64,000 bases of DNA, taken from positions 1 to 64,000 of the forward strand of contig NZ_BJND01000037.1 in NCBI RefSeq assembly GCF_006539505.1, written 5' to 3'. This document shows positions 36,390-45,366 of the stretch, one piece after another. The notes beneath the pieces are model-generated. The model was given only the letters and a program-made list of their open reading frames with translations, was not told where the DNA came from and made no database searches. The DNA is from Streptomyces spinoverrucosus. GTDB lineage: Bacteria; Actinomycetota; Actinomycetes; Streptomycetales; Streptomycetaceae. Positions within the stretch are counted from its first letter, which is position 1; the number at the start of each line of letters is the position of its first letter. The translations under genes were made by a program, and so were the position numbers.

Positions 36390-38014
36390 CGACGACCGAG
36401 GCCACGGCTCGGGGTACGGACACGGGGCCCAGCTCGGCAGCCTCGGGCCGCTTCCTCGCGAAGGCGACCTTGCTCACCACCGCGCTGTCCGTGGCCGGGG
36501 CGGGGCTCGGACTCGTCAGGGATCAGATCCTGGCCCATTTCTTCGGGGCGAGCGGGGAGACCGATGCCCTGCTGGTGGCCTGGACCCTGCCCGACCTGGC
36601 CGGGGCGCTGCTGACCGAGGGCGGGGTGGTGATCGTGCTGGTCCCCGTGTTCAGCGTGGCGCTGGCCCGGCGGGCGCGCGGCGTCCTGTCACCCGACCCG
36701 GTGCGGGAGCTGATCGCCTCCTCACTGCCCCGGCTGGGCCTCGCCTTCGCGGCCGTGGCCGCGGTGTTCATCGCCGGGGCGCCGCAACTGGTCCCCGTCC
36801 TCGCACCCGGCCTGCCCGATCCCTCCCTCGCCGTGGACTGCACCCGCCTGACTGCGACCTGCGTGCTGACCTTCGGGCTGGCCGGGTACTGCAGCGCGGC
36901 ACTGCAGGCACACCGCTCGTTTCTCGCCCCCGCGACGATCTCCCTCACCTCCAACAGCGCCATCATCGTCACGATGCTCGCCCTCGGCGGCCACTGGGGC
37001 GTGCGCTCCGCCGCACTCGGGGTCGCGCTCGGAGGATGCCTCATGGTCACCGTGCAGGCCCTCTCCTTGCGGCGCAGGATCACCGACGGACCCCGGCAGC
37101 CCGCGTCCGCGGATGCCGGTGAGAGTGTCCGGCCGCTGACGTTCACCCTGGTCGCCACGGTGCTGCTCTTCGCGCTGTGCCGCCACTCACAGGTCCTCGT
37201 GGAGCGCTACTTCGGGTCCGGGCTGCCCGCCGGTGCCGTCTCGTACCTCAACTACGCCCAGAAGATCGGGCAGTACCCCATGGTGCTGGCGCTGACGCTC
37301 GCCATCGTGACCTATCCCCTTGTGGCACAGGCCATCGCCGAGGGCGACATGCGGCGGGCCCGGGACCGTATCGAGCGGGATCTGGTGCTGGTGTCCTGCG
37401 TCGCGCTGCTGGGCGCCGCCGCGATCGTGGCCTGTGCGCCGCAGATCGTCCATGTCCTCTTTCAGCGCGGGGCGTTCACGGCCGAGGACACCGAGGCGAC
37501 CGCCGCCGTCCTGCGGGTGTACACGCTCGGGCTGCTCGGCCACACGCTGGTGGGCGCGCTGGTGCGGTCGTACTTCTCAGCGGGACGTGCCACCTGGTAC
37601 CCGGTGGGGGCGATGACTGTGGGCATGGTCGCCACCGCCGTCATCGGCGCCTGGGCCGTGGGGCCCTGGGGCGCATGCGGCATCGCCGCGGCCAACGCGG
37701 TCGGCATCACCCTCACCGCACTGCTCCTGCTGCACGGGCTGGGCAGGCGCAGCGTCGCCGTGCGCGTCCGTCGCGTCGTCACCGAACTGGCGAAGCCGGT
37801 GGGCGCGGCGGTGGGCGCCGCGGGAGCCGGGTTCGTCTGCGCACAGTCGTTCACCTCGCCGCCGGCCGCCCTCACCGTGGGCTGCCTGGGCGTCACCGTC
37901 GTCTACCTGCTGTTGGTCTGGGTCCTCGACGCGGCGGGCGCCCGGTCGCTGGCTCCCTGCGCCTTCCTCACCATCCGACGCTCCCTCACACGAAGGCAGA
38001 AACATGGTCATTGA
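36386..38014 (+). CDS. MurJ/MviN-type lipid-linked glycan flippase
   Basis: 542 residues, MATE/MOP superfamily, about 14 membrane segments. MurJ pattern: GLVRDQILAHFFGASGETDA near residue 40, LTEGGVVIVLVPVFSVALAR, LNYAQKIGQYPMVLALTLAI and FQRGAFTAEDTEATAAVLRV near 365. In this context it likely exports the lipid-linked repeat unit rather than lipid II. ATGA overlap with the polymerase gene; overlaps the deacetylase gene by 11 bases. Confidence 0.88.
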   Translation: MTTTEATARGTDTGPSSAASGRFLAKATLLTTALSVAGAGLGLVRDQILAHFFGASGETDALLVAWTLPDLAGALLTEGGVVIVLVPVFSVALARRARGVLSPDPVRELIASSLPRLGLAFAAVAAVFIAGAPQLVPVLAPGLPDPSLAVDCTRLTATCVLTFGLAGYCSAALQAHRSFLAPATISLTSNSAIIVTMLALGGHWGVRSAALGVALGGCLMVTVQALSLRRRITDGPRQPASADAGESVRPLTFTLVATVLLFALCRHSQVLVERYFGSGLPAGAVSYLNYAQKIGQYPMVLALTLAIVTYPLVAQAIAEGDMRRARDRIERDLVLVSCVALLGAAAIVACAPQIVHVLFQRGAFTAEDTEATAAVLRVYTLGLLGHTLVGALVRSYFSAGRATWYPVGAMTVGMVATAVIGAWAVGPWGACGIAAANAVGITLTALLLLHGLGRRSVAVRVRRVVTELAKPVGAAVGAAGAGFVCAQSFTSPPAALTVGCLGVTVVYLLLVWVLDAAGARSLAPCAFLTIRRSLTRRQKHGH

Positions 38015-38795
38015 CGCCTCAGAAGCCCACCCAACGGCTGGGCAGGACTCGGGGCCGGTCGTACGGAGACGGCCCCGGCGGGGCCCGGCCGCCTGGGTGG
38101 CCATGTACCACTCCGTCGCCGACTGCACGGACGACCCGTTCAATGTCACCGTCTCCGCCGACCGCCTTCACCGCCAGCTCGCCTGGCTGCGTGGCCGTGG
38201 TCTGCGCGGGGTGAGCATGCGGGAACTGCTCGACGCCCGCGCCCGAGGAGAGGAACGGGGGCTGGTGGGCCTCACCTTCGACGACGGGTACGCCGACTTC
38301 CTCACCACCGCGCTGCCCGTGCTGCGCCGTTGGCAGTGCGGCGCCACCGTGTTCCCGGTGGTCGGGCGACTCGGCGGGGAGAACGGCTGGGAGCCGTCCG
38401 GCCCGTGCAAGCGGCTGCTCGACGCGAACGACATCCGCCTCATCACGGCCGCGGGCGTCGAGGTCGGCTCGCACGGCCTCACACACGCCGACCTCACCCG
38501 GGTCCCGGAGGACACGCTGCACGCCGAGGTCCACCACAGCCGCGCCCTGCTCGCCGAGATCACCGGTCAGGAGATCCAGGGCTTCTGCTACCCGTACGGC
38601 TCGGTCGACGCACGTGTCAGGGCCGCCGTGCACGCTGCGGGCTACCGCTACGCCTGCGCCACCGCCCCCGACCCCGAGGACGCCGGCGACCTGGCGCTGC
38701 CCCGCATCCACATCGGGCAGGCCGACACCGGGCTGCGGCTGGAAGTGAAACGGCGGCTGGCTCGTACCTGGGGACGCGCCGTGGAGGCCTCATGA
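38004..38795 (+). CDS. Polysaccharide deacetylase (NodB domain)
   Basis: 263 residues. VAMYHSVAD, the metal-binding LTFDDGYADF (Asp93-Asp94) and SHGLTHADLT (His157, His161), then GFCYPYGSVD near 195. CE4 enzymes remove N-acetyl groups from sugars, which creates positively charged amines. There is no signal peptide, so it may act on intracellular precursors or be exported by another route. Coupled by overlap to both neighbours. Confidence 0.88.
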   Translation: MVIDASEAHPTAGQDSGPVVRRRPRRGPAAWVAMYHSVADCTDDPFNVTVSADRLHRQLAWLRGRGLRGVSMRELLDARARGEERGLVGLTFDDGYADFLTTALPVLRRWQCGATVFPVVGRLGGENGWEPSGPCKRLLDANDIRLITAAGVEVGSHGLTHADLTRVPEDTLHAEVHHSRALLAEITGQEIQGFCYPYGSVDARVRAAVHAAGYRYACATAPDPEDAGDLALPRIHIGQADTGLRLEVKRRLARTWGRAVEAS

Positions 38796-39928
38796 GAGTG
38801 CTGCACATCATCACCGGCCTCGGCGTGGGGGGAGCCGAGCAGCAACTGCGCCTGTTGGTACGCCACCTGCCCGTGACCTGCGACGTGATCACACTGACCA
38901 ACCCCGGTCCGGTCGCCGACGGACTGGCAGCCGACGGCGTCCGCGTCACCGACCTGGGCATGCGCGGCAACCGAGACCTCCGCGCGCTGTTCAGCCTTGT
39001 CCGGTGGATCCGCGCCGGCCGCTACGACGTGGTGCACACGCACCTGTACCGGGCGTGCGTGTACGGCCGGATCGCCGCGCGCCTCGCGGGTGTCCGGGCC
39101 GTGGTGGCCACCGAGCACTCGCTGTGCGCGACGCGGTTGGAGGGCAGGACCCTGAACGCGGGCATCCGGGCCCTGTACCTGGCCACCGAACGCCTTGGCC
39201 GTGCCACGGTCGCCGTCTCCCCGACGGGCGCCGGGCTGCTGCGCGACTGGGGCGTACCCGATAAGCGCATCCGCGTCGTCCCCAACGGCATCGACGCCTC
39301 CCGCTTCCGCTTCGACGAGGTGCGCCGCAAGGAGGCCCGCGCCTTCTACGGAGTGCCCGAGGACGCCTACGTGGTGGGCGGCATCGGCCGCCTCGTCTCC
39401 GCCAAGCGCTTCGACGTGGTCGTGCGCGCGGTGGCAGCGCTGCCCGGCGACGTACGGCTGGTGCTGGCCGGTTCCGGGCCCGAAGAGGAGACACTGCGGC
39501 GCATCGCGCGAGAACTGGGGATCGCGGACCGGGTGGTATTCACCGGCGAGCTTCCCTACCTGCCGGATCCCCGCATTGATGCGCCCGAGCTTCCGGCGCT
39601 GCTGTCCGCGCTGGACGTGGTCGCCGCGCCCGGCACTGATGAGACGTTCGGCCTGGCCGTGCTGGAAGCGCTCGCGGCCGGGCTCCCCGTGCTGTACACG
39701 AGCGCCCCCGCCCTCGCCGACCTGCCGCCGGACGCGGCTCCGGGCGCCCAGCGCCTGGCGAGCGGCGCCGAGACGTTTGCCCGGGAACTCTTGCGGCTGC
39801 GTACGGCAGGACCCGGCGAACGAGCCGTCCCGGACGCCGTGCGGCACTACAGCATCGAAAGCACCGCCCGGCAGTTGATGGACGTGTACACGGCAGCCCT
39901 GGCGGCTGGTGGATCAACCTGGAAGTGA
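38792..39928 (+). CDS. Glycosyltransferase, GT4 family
   Basis: 378 residues. MRVLHIITGLGVGGAEQQLR, YDVVHTHLYRACVYGRIAAR, IRVVPNGIDASRF, then VVGGIGRLVSAKRFDVVVRA and GTDETFGLAVLEALAAGLPV with the two conserved glutamates. The third glycosyltransferase of the locus; donor unknown. Starts at ATGA over the deacetylase stop. Confidence 0.88.
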   Translation: MRVLHIITGLGVGGAEQQLRLLVRHLPVTCDVITLTNPGPVADGLAADGVRVTDLGMRGNRDLRALFSLVRWIRAGRYDVVHTHLYRACVYGRIAARLAGVRAVVATEHSLCATRLEGRTLNAGIRALYLATERLGRATVAVSPTGAGLLRDWGVPDKRIRVVPNGIDASRFRFDEVRRKEARAFYGVPEDAYVVGGIGRLVSAKRFDVVVRAVAALPGDVRLVLAGSGPEEETLRRIARELGIADRVVFTGELPYLPDPRIDAPELPALLSALDVVAAPGTDETFGLAVLEALAAGLPVLYTSAPALADLPPDAAPGAQRLASGAETFARELLRLRTAGPGERAVPDAVRHYSIESTARQLMDVYTAALAAGGSTWK

Positions 39929-39936
39929 GTCCCCTG

Positions 39937-40614
39937 ATGACCGACAACCCCAGCCGGCTCATGCGACTGCCTCGCCGGATTCTCGCGCGCGTGGGGCGGC
40001 TGATTCCGCGATGGCTGATCCCGGCGGGCGTACTGCTCGGTGCCGCGGCCGGAGGCGTGTACGGGTTGGTGAAGCCACCGCAGTACACGGCCACCAGCTA
40101 CGTCATCGCCGTACCGACCGGCGAAACGAGGTCCGACGCCACGGCGGCACTCGGATTCGCGCAGGCCTACGGCCGTGTCGCGACACAGCTCGCCGTGCTC
40201 GCGGACGCGCAGATGTGGGCGGGCGTGCCGGTGAAGGAGCTGCGCAGCAGCGTGCGCGCCGCCACCTCGCCCGACGCGCCGATGGTCGCGATCACGGCGG
40301 ACTCCGAACGCCGCGACCAGGCTGCCGACATCGCCAACGCCGTGTCCCACGCATTGACCCTGCAGGCCGACCGTGCCAAGAACGAGACCGGCATCGAGCT
40401 CGTGCTCCTGTCCCGAGCCCTCAAGCCCACCGAGCCGTCGTCCGCGTCACCGGCGCTGACCTCGCTCGTGGGCGCGAGCGCCGGAGGCCTGCTGGGCGGC
40501 CTCGCGCTGCTGGCCCGGCCGCGGCGGGCGGCGCCCACGAGCGCGGACGGCCACACCGGGCGGGCCCAGCTGCCCGCCCCGGCCCCCGCCGCCGACACCG
40601 AGGGGGCGCTGTGA
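39937..40614 (+). CDS. Wzz/Wzc-like polysaccharide co-polymerase membrane protein
   Basis: 225 residues from the ATG at 39937 (GGAAG upstream); a GTG at 39925 overlapping the previous stop is an alternative. Two membrane segments (about 25-45 and 160-180) flank an extracytoplasmic region with YTATSYVIAVPTGETRSDAT and MVAITADSERRDQAADIANA, as in Wzz/GumC-like chain-length regulators. There is no tyrosine-kinase domain. It should set chain length of the exported polymer. Confidence 0.78.
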   Translation: MTDNPSRLMRLPRRILARVGRLIPRWLIPAGVLLGAAAGGVYGLVKPPQYTATSYVIAVPTGETRSDATAALGFAQAYGRVATQLAVLADAQMWAGVPVKELRSSVRAATSPDAPMVAITADSERRDQAADIANAVSHALTLQADRAKNETGIELVLLSRALKPTEPSSASPALTSLVGASAGGLLGGLALLARPRRAAPTSADGHTGRAQLPAPAPAADTEGAL

Positions 40615-41732
40615 CCACCGCAACCGTTCGTGCCGTGTCGGTGGAGGTATGCACCGACGAGCACGCGTTCGCGGAGCTGGCAGGGGAGTGGGAGCGGCTG
40701 CGCCGGGCCTGCGGCGCGGCGACGCCGTTCCAGAGCCACGCCTGGCTGAACTCGTGGTGGCGGTCGTACGGAACGCCGGGCGGGCTTCGGCTCGTCCTGG
40801 TGCGTGGCGACGGTGAACTGCTGGCTGCCGCACCGCTGATGCGGGTACGCCGCCCGTTTCCCGCTCTGGTGCCGATCGGCGGCGCCATCACGGACTTCTG
40901 CGATGTGCTCCTCGACGAGACGGCGGCTGCTCAGGGCGCCCCGGCGCTGGCGGAGGCCCTGGCCGACCTGGCCCGCACCGCTCTGATCGACTTCCGTGAG
41001 GTGCGGCCGGGCGGCGTGGTGGAGCGGATCTACGACTGCTGGCCCGGTCCGCGTCACCTTGTGCCCGACTCGCTGTGCCTGGAATTGCCCGCCGTCCCCA
41101 TGGATCAGCTGATCGGGCGGCTGCCGTCGACGCGCGCTCGGCGGATCCGTAACAAGATCAGCAAGCTCGGACGGCTCGGCGTCGAGTGGCGTGTCGTGGG
41201 TCACGACGAGACCGAGGGTGCACTGCGCCGACTCCTCCTGCTGCACCGACTGCAGTGGCAGGGCAGGAAGGTGGCGCCGGAGCATCTGCGGCCGCGGTTC
41301 CTGGAGCACCTGGTGCGCTCGGTGCCCGCGATGGTCCGGTCCGGCGATGCGGTCGTGAGGGAGTTCGTGCTCGACGGTGCCGTGGTGGCGGTAGCTCTGA
41401 CGGTGCTGTCGAGGAGGTGGGAGGGCCTGTATCTGTACGGCGTCGACCCTCAACTGCTTGAGCGCAAGGCGGACGTGTCGACGATGCTGCTGCGTGCCTT
41501 GACCGAGGATCCCGTGGCCGGTGGCGAGCGCCAGGTCCTGAGCCTGCTGCGCGGCGACGAGCCCTACAAGCACCGCTGGCACCCGGAGACGGTCGTCAAC
41601 CAGCGTCTGCTGCTGGCCCGTCGGCGCACCGCGCCACTACTCGCGGCCGCCGTCGGCGAGGCCGCAGCGCGAGCCCGGGCCAAGAAGATCCTGCGCCGGA
41701 ACGCCACCACGGGCTCCCCGAAGTCCGGGTAG
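40611..41732 (+). CDS. CelD/BcsL-like GNAT-fold acetyltransferase (exopolysaccharide locus)
   Basis: 373 residues. WERLRRACGAATPFQSHAWL and WWRSYGTPGGLRLVLVRGDG open a FemAB-like acyltransferase fold; the second half has RRIRNKISKLGRLG, LLLLHRLQWQGRKV and REFVLDGAVVAVALTVLSRR. CelD-type proteins occur in exopolysaccharide loci and probably transfer acyl groups to sugars. GTGA overlap with the Wzz-like gene; last of the operon. Confidence 0.82.
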   Translation: MTTATVRAVSVEVCTDEHAFAELAGEWERLRRACGAATPFQSHAWLNSWWRSYGTPGGLRLVLVRGDGELLAAAPLMRVRRPFPALVPIGGAITDFCDVLLDETAAAQGAPALAEALADLARTALIDFREVRPGGVVERIYDCWPGPRHLVPDSLCLELPAVPMDQLIGRLPSTRARRIRNKISKLGRLGVEWRVVGHDETEGALRRLLLLHRLQWQGRKVAPEHLRPRFLEHLVRSVPAMVRSGDAVVREFVLDGAVVAVALTVLSRRWEGLYLYGVDPQLLERKADVSTMLLRALTEDPVAGGERQVLSLLRGDEPYKHRWHPETVVNQRLLLARRRTAPLLAAAVGEAAARARAKKILRRNATTGSPKSG

Positions 41733-41755
41733 GCGCTCGCGCCACCACAGTTGGG

Positions 41756-42970
41756 TCATTCTCCCGGCGTAGGGCTGGGGTGGTGAGGCGTCGGATTCGG
41801 AGTCGGATGCGGCGGCTCGGCGGAAGCCGTGGGCGGCCGCGAGGAGGGCACCGACGGCTCCGGTTCCGGGTCCGGCGCGTACTGACCGGACACCACCGCG
41901 CGGTAGACGGCGGACGCCCGGGAATTGGCGGAGCACTCCCAGACGCCGTGCGGGCAATAGTCGGTGACCGTGTGGTACAGCGGCTTGTGCTCGTCCAGCC
42001 ACGCGAGCATGCGCAGCATGTACGTCGCGTTGTCACCGTTGCGGAACAGACCCCACTCGGGGTACGCGATCGGCTTGCCGTGCGCCTTCGCGAAGTCGAC
42101 GTGGAACTGCAGGCCGTAGGGCTCGGACACCTGCTCGTCGAATGTGATCCCGTTATGCTGGTCGTACGAGTCCATGCCGATGATGTCGACGACGTCGTCA
42201 CCCGGATAGCACTTCGGCCACGGAATGTCATCCACGCCCCGGTTCGGTGCGAACTCGAACATGAACCGCTGTCCGGGCACCGAGCGCATGGCGGTGACGA
42301 TGCGCCGCCAGTACGTCTTCCAGTGCTTCGGGTTGGGGCCGCAGCGGTGGGTGTACGTGATGCCGTTCATCTCCCAGCCGAGCACCAGGATCGTGTCCGG
42401 CACCCCCAGAGCGACGAGGTTCTGGGCCAGCGTCCGGAAGTGCCGGTCGAACGCGCCCGCCGCGGCCTGCCGCAGCAGGTCCCTGACCTTGCTGTCGGGA
42501 AGATCCGCCTCGTTCTGCTCCATCAGCGGGACGTTGAGCACGAAGACCCGGTCGTCCTTGGCCCGCCGCCACTCGGCCCAGACGTCGAGGAAGTCCCGCC
42601 TGCCCTCGATGTTGCTCCACAGGTCTCCGGGCAGATACGTGTGCCCCACGCGCACGTTGGCGCCGCCCAGCCATGTGCTGAACTTCTTGATCCGCTTCAC
42701 GCCGCGGATGTCGTAGCCGACGTACGCGCCGAGGGCGGGGGAGTCCGAACCCGAGGTCCCGTTGGCAGAGCACACGGAAGGGGTGGGATGGCCGGATCCC
42801 GCAACCGGCATGCAGTGCCGCGCATCAGGCTTGCTTGCGGTGTCGGCCTCAAGGCCCGGATCCGGAACGCCAATCGCCGACGCGAGCACTGCGACGAGCA
42901 CCGCCACGAGTACCGCCGCGGCGAGGAGCGCCAGTCGCTTGTGGGTGGACCGGCGAGGCTCGGACGTCAT
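41756..42970 (-). CDS. Membrane-anchored GH26-like glycoside hydrolase
   Basis: 404 residues. An N-terminal hydrophobic helix (LALLAAAVLVAVLVAVLASA, about 13-32) is followed by a GH26-like barrel with the acid/base Glu in VLGWEMNG (Glu200) and the nucleophile Glu in AYPEWGLF (Glu305). The C-terminal 40 residues are Pro/Ser/Thr-rich (PTPNPTPHHPSPTPGE), a wall-spanning linker. It could trim or release the polysaccharide made by the adjacent operon. It is convergent with that operon, 23 bases apart. Confidence 0.8.
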   Translation of the reverse strand: MTSEPRRSTHKRLALLAAAVLVAVLVAVLASAIGVPDPGLEADTASKPDARHCMPVAGSGHPTPSVCSANGTSGSDSPALGAYVGYDIRGVKRIKKFSTWLGGANVRVGHTYLPGDLWSNIEGRRDFLDVWAEWRRAKDDRVFVLNVPLMEQNEADLPDSKVRDLLRQAAAGAFDRHFRTLAQNLVALGVPDTILVLGWEMNGITYTHRCGPNPKHWKTYWRRIVTAMRSVPGQRFMFEFAPNRGVDDIPWPKCYPGDDVVDIIGMDSYDQHNGITFDEQVSEPYGLQFHVDFAKAHGKPIAYPEWGLFRNGDNATYMLRMLAWLDEHKPLYHTVTDYCPHGVWECSANSRASAVYRAVVSGQYAPDPEPEPSVPSSRPPTASAEPPHPTPNPTPHHPSPTPGE

Positions 42971-43116
42971 TCGTACTCCTTCGGTGCGACTGCCCCCTTA
43001 TGCCAAAGCACAGCCATATATACGCTGAATGCACCAAATGAGTCGGGCGGCTCGGCGCTGATCGCCCGCAAAGAGGAACGGACGGACGAGAAGTCTCGCC
43101 GGACGGAACGGAGCGG

Positions 43117-43147
43117 CGGGTGCCGGACGCGAGACGTCCGGCACCCG
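43117..43147 (-). terminator. Terminator hairpin after the LPxTG-like surface protein gene
   Basis: CGGGTGCCGGACG-CGAGA-CGTCCGGCACCCG, a perfect 13-base-pair stem ending 6 bases from the surface-protein stop. Confidence 0.85.
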
Positions 43148-43152
43148 GTGTG

Positions 43153-43860
43153 CTACCGACGGGACTTGGCCCGGCCTCGCCGGAACAGGGCGGTTCCGGT
43201 GGCCAGCAGCGTTGCGCCGGCGGCCGTCGCGGCGAGGACGCCCTCAGCGCCGGTCTCGGGCATCTGGGGACGCGGATCCGTGGGCGGTGCCTTCGGCGCG
43301 GGAGGCGTCGGCTTCGGCGACGGGGTGGTCTTGTCCGGAGGCTCAGGCGTGGTCGGCTTGCTGGGAGTGGGCGTCGGCTTGGGCGACTCGTCGTTGCCGT
43401 AGCCGTATCCGTTGCAATCGCAGGAGGACTCGTCGCTCGGTTCCGCGGACCCGTATCCAGAGGTGCCGTATCCCGATGTGCCGTATCCGGATGTGCCGTA
43501 TCCGGACGTGGTGTCTTCGGGCGTGCCGTAATCCGTCGAGCTGTCTGTGGGCGTGCCGTATTCCGACGAGCTGTCTTCGGATGTGCTGTCTTCGGACGCG
43601 CCGTATCCGGACGTGCCGTAATCCGATGTGCCGTCTGTGGACGACGTGCCGTATCCGAGCGCCGCCTCCGGTTCATCCGGCTCATCAATGTCCAGGTCAT
43701 CCAGGTCGACCGTCTGAACCGTGTTGCCCGACAGCACAGCGGATGAGTCCGCCGCGGCCCCATGCATGCGGGAGTCCGCGTACGCCCATGTGCCGTACAG
43801 AGACAGGGCGCTTGTCGCGGCGGCGGCCACGATCAATCCCTTGCTCAGGGTCTGTCGCAC
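43153..43860 (-). CDS. Sortase-type surface protein with Tyr-Gly-rich repeats
   Basis: 235 residues from the GTG at 43860 (AAAGGA 8 bases upstream). A signal peptide (about 1-28) is followed by an acidic stretch, a Tyr/Gly/Ser/Thr region with repeated SGYGTSGYGTSGYG and SSEYGTPTDS-like units, a CDCNGYGYGN block, a Pro/Lys/Thr wall-spanning linker (PTPTPSKPTTPEPPDK), then MPETG near residue 200, a hydrophobic segment and an Arg/Lys tail. This is a sortase substrate with Met for the usual Leu. The Tyr-rich region is low complexity and may serve as cross-linking or aggregation surface; see findings. Confidence 0.85.
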   Translation of the reverse strand: MRQTLSKGLIVAAAATSALSLYGTWAYADSRMHGAAADSSAVLSGNTVQTVDLDDLDIDEPDEPEAALGYGTSSTDGTSDYGTSGYGASEDSTSEDSSSEYGTPTDSSTDYGTPEDTTSGYGTSGYGTSGYGTSGYGSAEPSDESSCDCNGYGYGNDESPKPTPTPSKPTTPEPPDKTTPSPKPTPPAPKAPPTDPRPQMPETGAEGVLAATAAGATLLATGTALFRRGRAKSRR

Positions 43861-44189
43861 TCTCGTTGTCCTTTTCTCAGGCGGAAATGGGAAGCCGGCG
43901 TCGGTCGTTGACGCGATCTTGTCGATCGCCGGGTTCCGCAGGGTCATCGCAGGGAGCGTGCTGTCGCACGTTCGCACTCGCCACGACCTGCGGACTGTGA
44001 ACGAGATATGGAGGCCCCAAGAAACCAGGACGCCCCAATCGCCGGGGAATTCACCCGATCGCCCGCCCCGAGCCGTGTTCGAGCGACGTCGGCACGGCGT
44101 CCCCCGAACGTGTGGGACGCCGACCGCTTTCACCCCGGTCGGGTGAGCGGGCACCGGCCCGCCCGGCCGAGCGCCGATAGGGTCGCGCG

Positions 44190-44687
44190 GTGACCTCAAC
44201 CCCCCTCGAAACGCGCCCTTCCCGCTCGGCGGAGCTGGGCACACTCGTCCTTCTCGCCTGGACCGGCGAGACCCCCGACGGTGACGTGCCCCACCTCCTC
44301 GCCTACTGCCTCGGCGACGCGGCGGACGGCCCCGAGGCCTCCTCCGCTGCCGTCCGCGAGCTGCTGGAGGACAACGGCCTGGCGGTCGGCGGCGACATCG
44401 TCGACGGCAACGACGAGCCCGGCCTGACGGTTGGGCTGCTGGTGGAAGCGGGCGATGCGGTCGTCTCCCTGCCCTCCCTCGTCGCCCGGTGCGCCGCCCC
44501 GCCGAACTGGCTGGCCGCTGTCGCCGAACGCGGATACGCCCACCTCGTGTTCACCTCCCGCCCGTGGCCGGAGGCCGTGCCCGGCAAGCCCGTCCTGGCC
44601 GAGGCGCTGGCCGCCTTCATCGGCGCCGAGGAGACCCTGAAGGCCGCGGCCCATGTCATCCTTCCCGCCCGCAGCCCGCACGCCTGA
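44190..44687 (+). CDS. DUF5949-family protein
   Basis: 165 residues, soluble, beginning MTSTPLETRPSRSAELGTLV. ERGYAHLVFTSRPWPEAVPG and AHVILPAR near the end match, as I recall, the Streptomyces DUF5949 family of unknown function. It is alone between the surface-protein gene and melC1. Confidence 0.75.
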   Translation: MTSTPLETRPSRSAELGTLVLLAWTGETPDGDVPHLLAYCLGDAADGPEASSAAVRELLEDNGLAVGGDIVDGNDEPGLTVGLLVEAGDAVVSLPSLVARCAAPPNWLAAVAERGYAHLVFTSRPWPEAVPGKPVLAEALAAFIGAEETLKAAAHVILPARSPHA

Positions 44688-44874
44688 ATTGCGCCACAGC
44701 GTCGTGATCCGCGTCAGCACGAGCCAGTTCGGGAGCAGCTCGGTGCCGCGCAGGACGCCGTGACCCCCATCACTCCATCGCCGCTCCAGTCACCGGTCCG
44801 GCCGCACGTCGGTGACCGGAAGGGCGGTCCGGTGGTTACCGCTTCGGACAACCGAACCCGACGAGGAGTGAACG

Positions 44875-45366
44875 ATGGTCGTAGGCGTCGGCGAATCGCC
44901 GGCGGGCGGGCAGCGCGGCACGCCGTTCGAGGGGGCGCGGTCCCTGGGCAGAACGCGGCGGGAGGCGACGCGGAGGCTGGTCATCTCGGCCGTCGCCGTG
45001 GCGCTCGCCCCGGCGGTCGCGGCCTGCCGGCACCCGCGTGTCCCGGACGACGGCCGGCAGGTCACCTCCTTCGAGGAGACCTACCGCGGCCGCCACATCC
45101 GGGGCGTCGAGGTCCACCCGGCACGGCAAGCCGTGGGCAGCCGCTGGGAGGTCACGATCGACGGCCGCCCACTGCACCTGATGCGCCGCGCCGACGGCAG
45201 CTGGCTGAGCATGGTCGACCACTACTGCTCGTACCCGACCCCGCTCGCCGCGGCCCGCGGGGCGGTCGACGAACTGGGCCCCGGAGAGCAGTTGCACGAC
45301 CTGGCACCGGGACCGATGGGCGGGGGATCGATGCACACGGGGGACGGACATGACGTACACGCGTAA
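44875..45366 (+). CDS. melC1: Tyrosinase copper chaperone and export partner
   Basis: 163 residues. A twin-arginine-type signal (TRREATRRLVISAVAVALAP) ends in VAAC, which also fits a lipobox, so it might be lipid-anchored. The core matches MelC1: WEVTIDGRPLHLMRRADGSW, SMVDHYCSYPTPLAAARGAV and DELGPGEQLHDL. MelC1 delivers copper to MelC2 and carries it through Tat. His-rich end MHTGDGHDVHA. Its stop overlaps melC2 by 17 bases. Confidence 0.9.
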   Translation: MVVGVGESPAGGQRGTPFEGARSLGRTRREATRRLVISAVAVALAPAVAACRHPRVPDDGRQVTSFEETYRGRHIRGVEVHPARQAVGSRWEVTIDGRPLHLMRRADGSWLSMVDHYCSYPTPLAAARGAVDELGPGEQLHDLAPGPMGGGSMHTGDGHDVHA

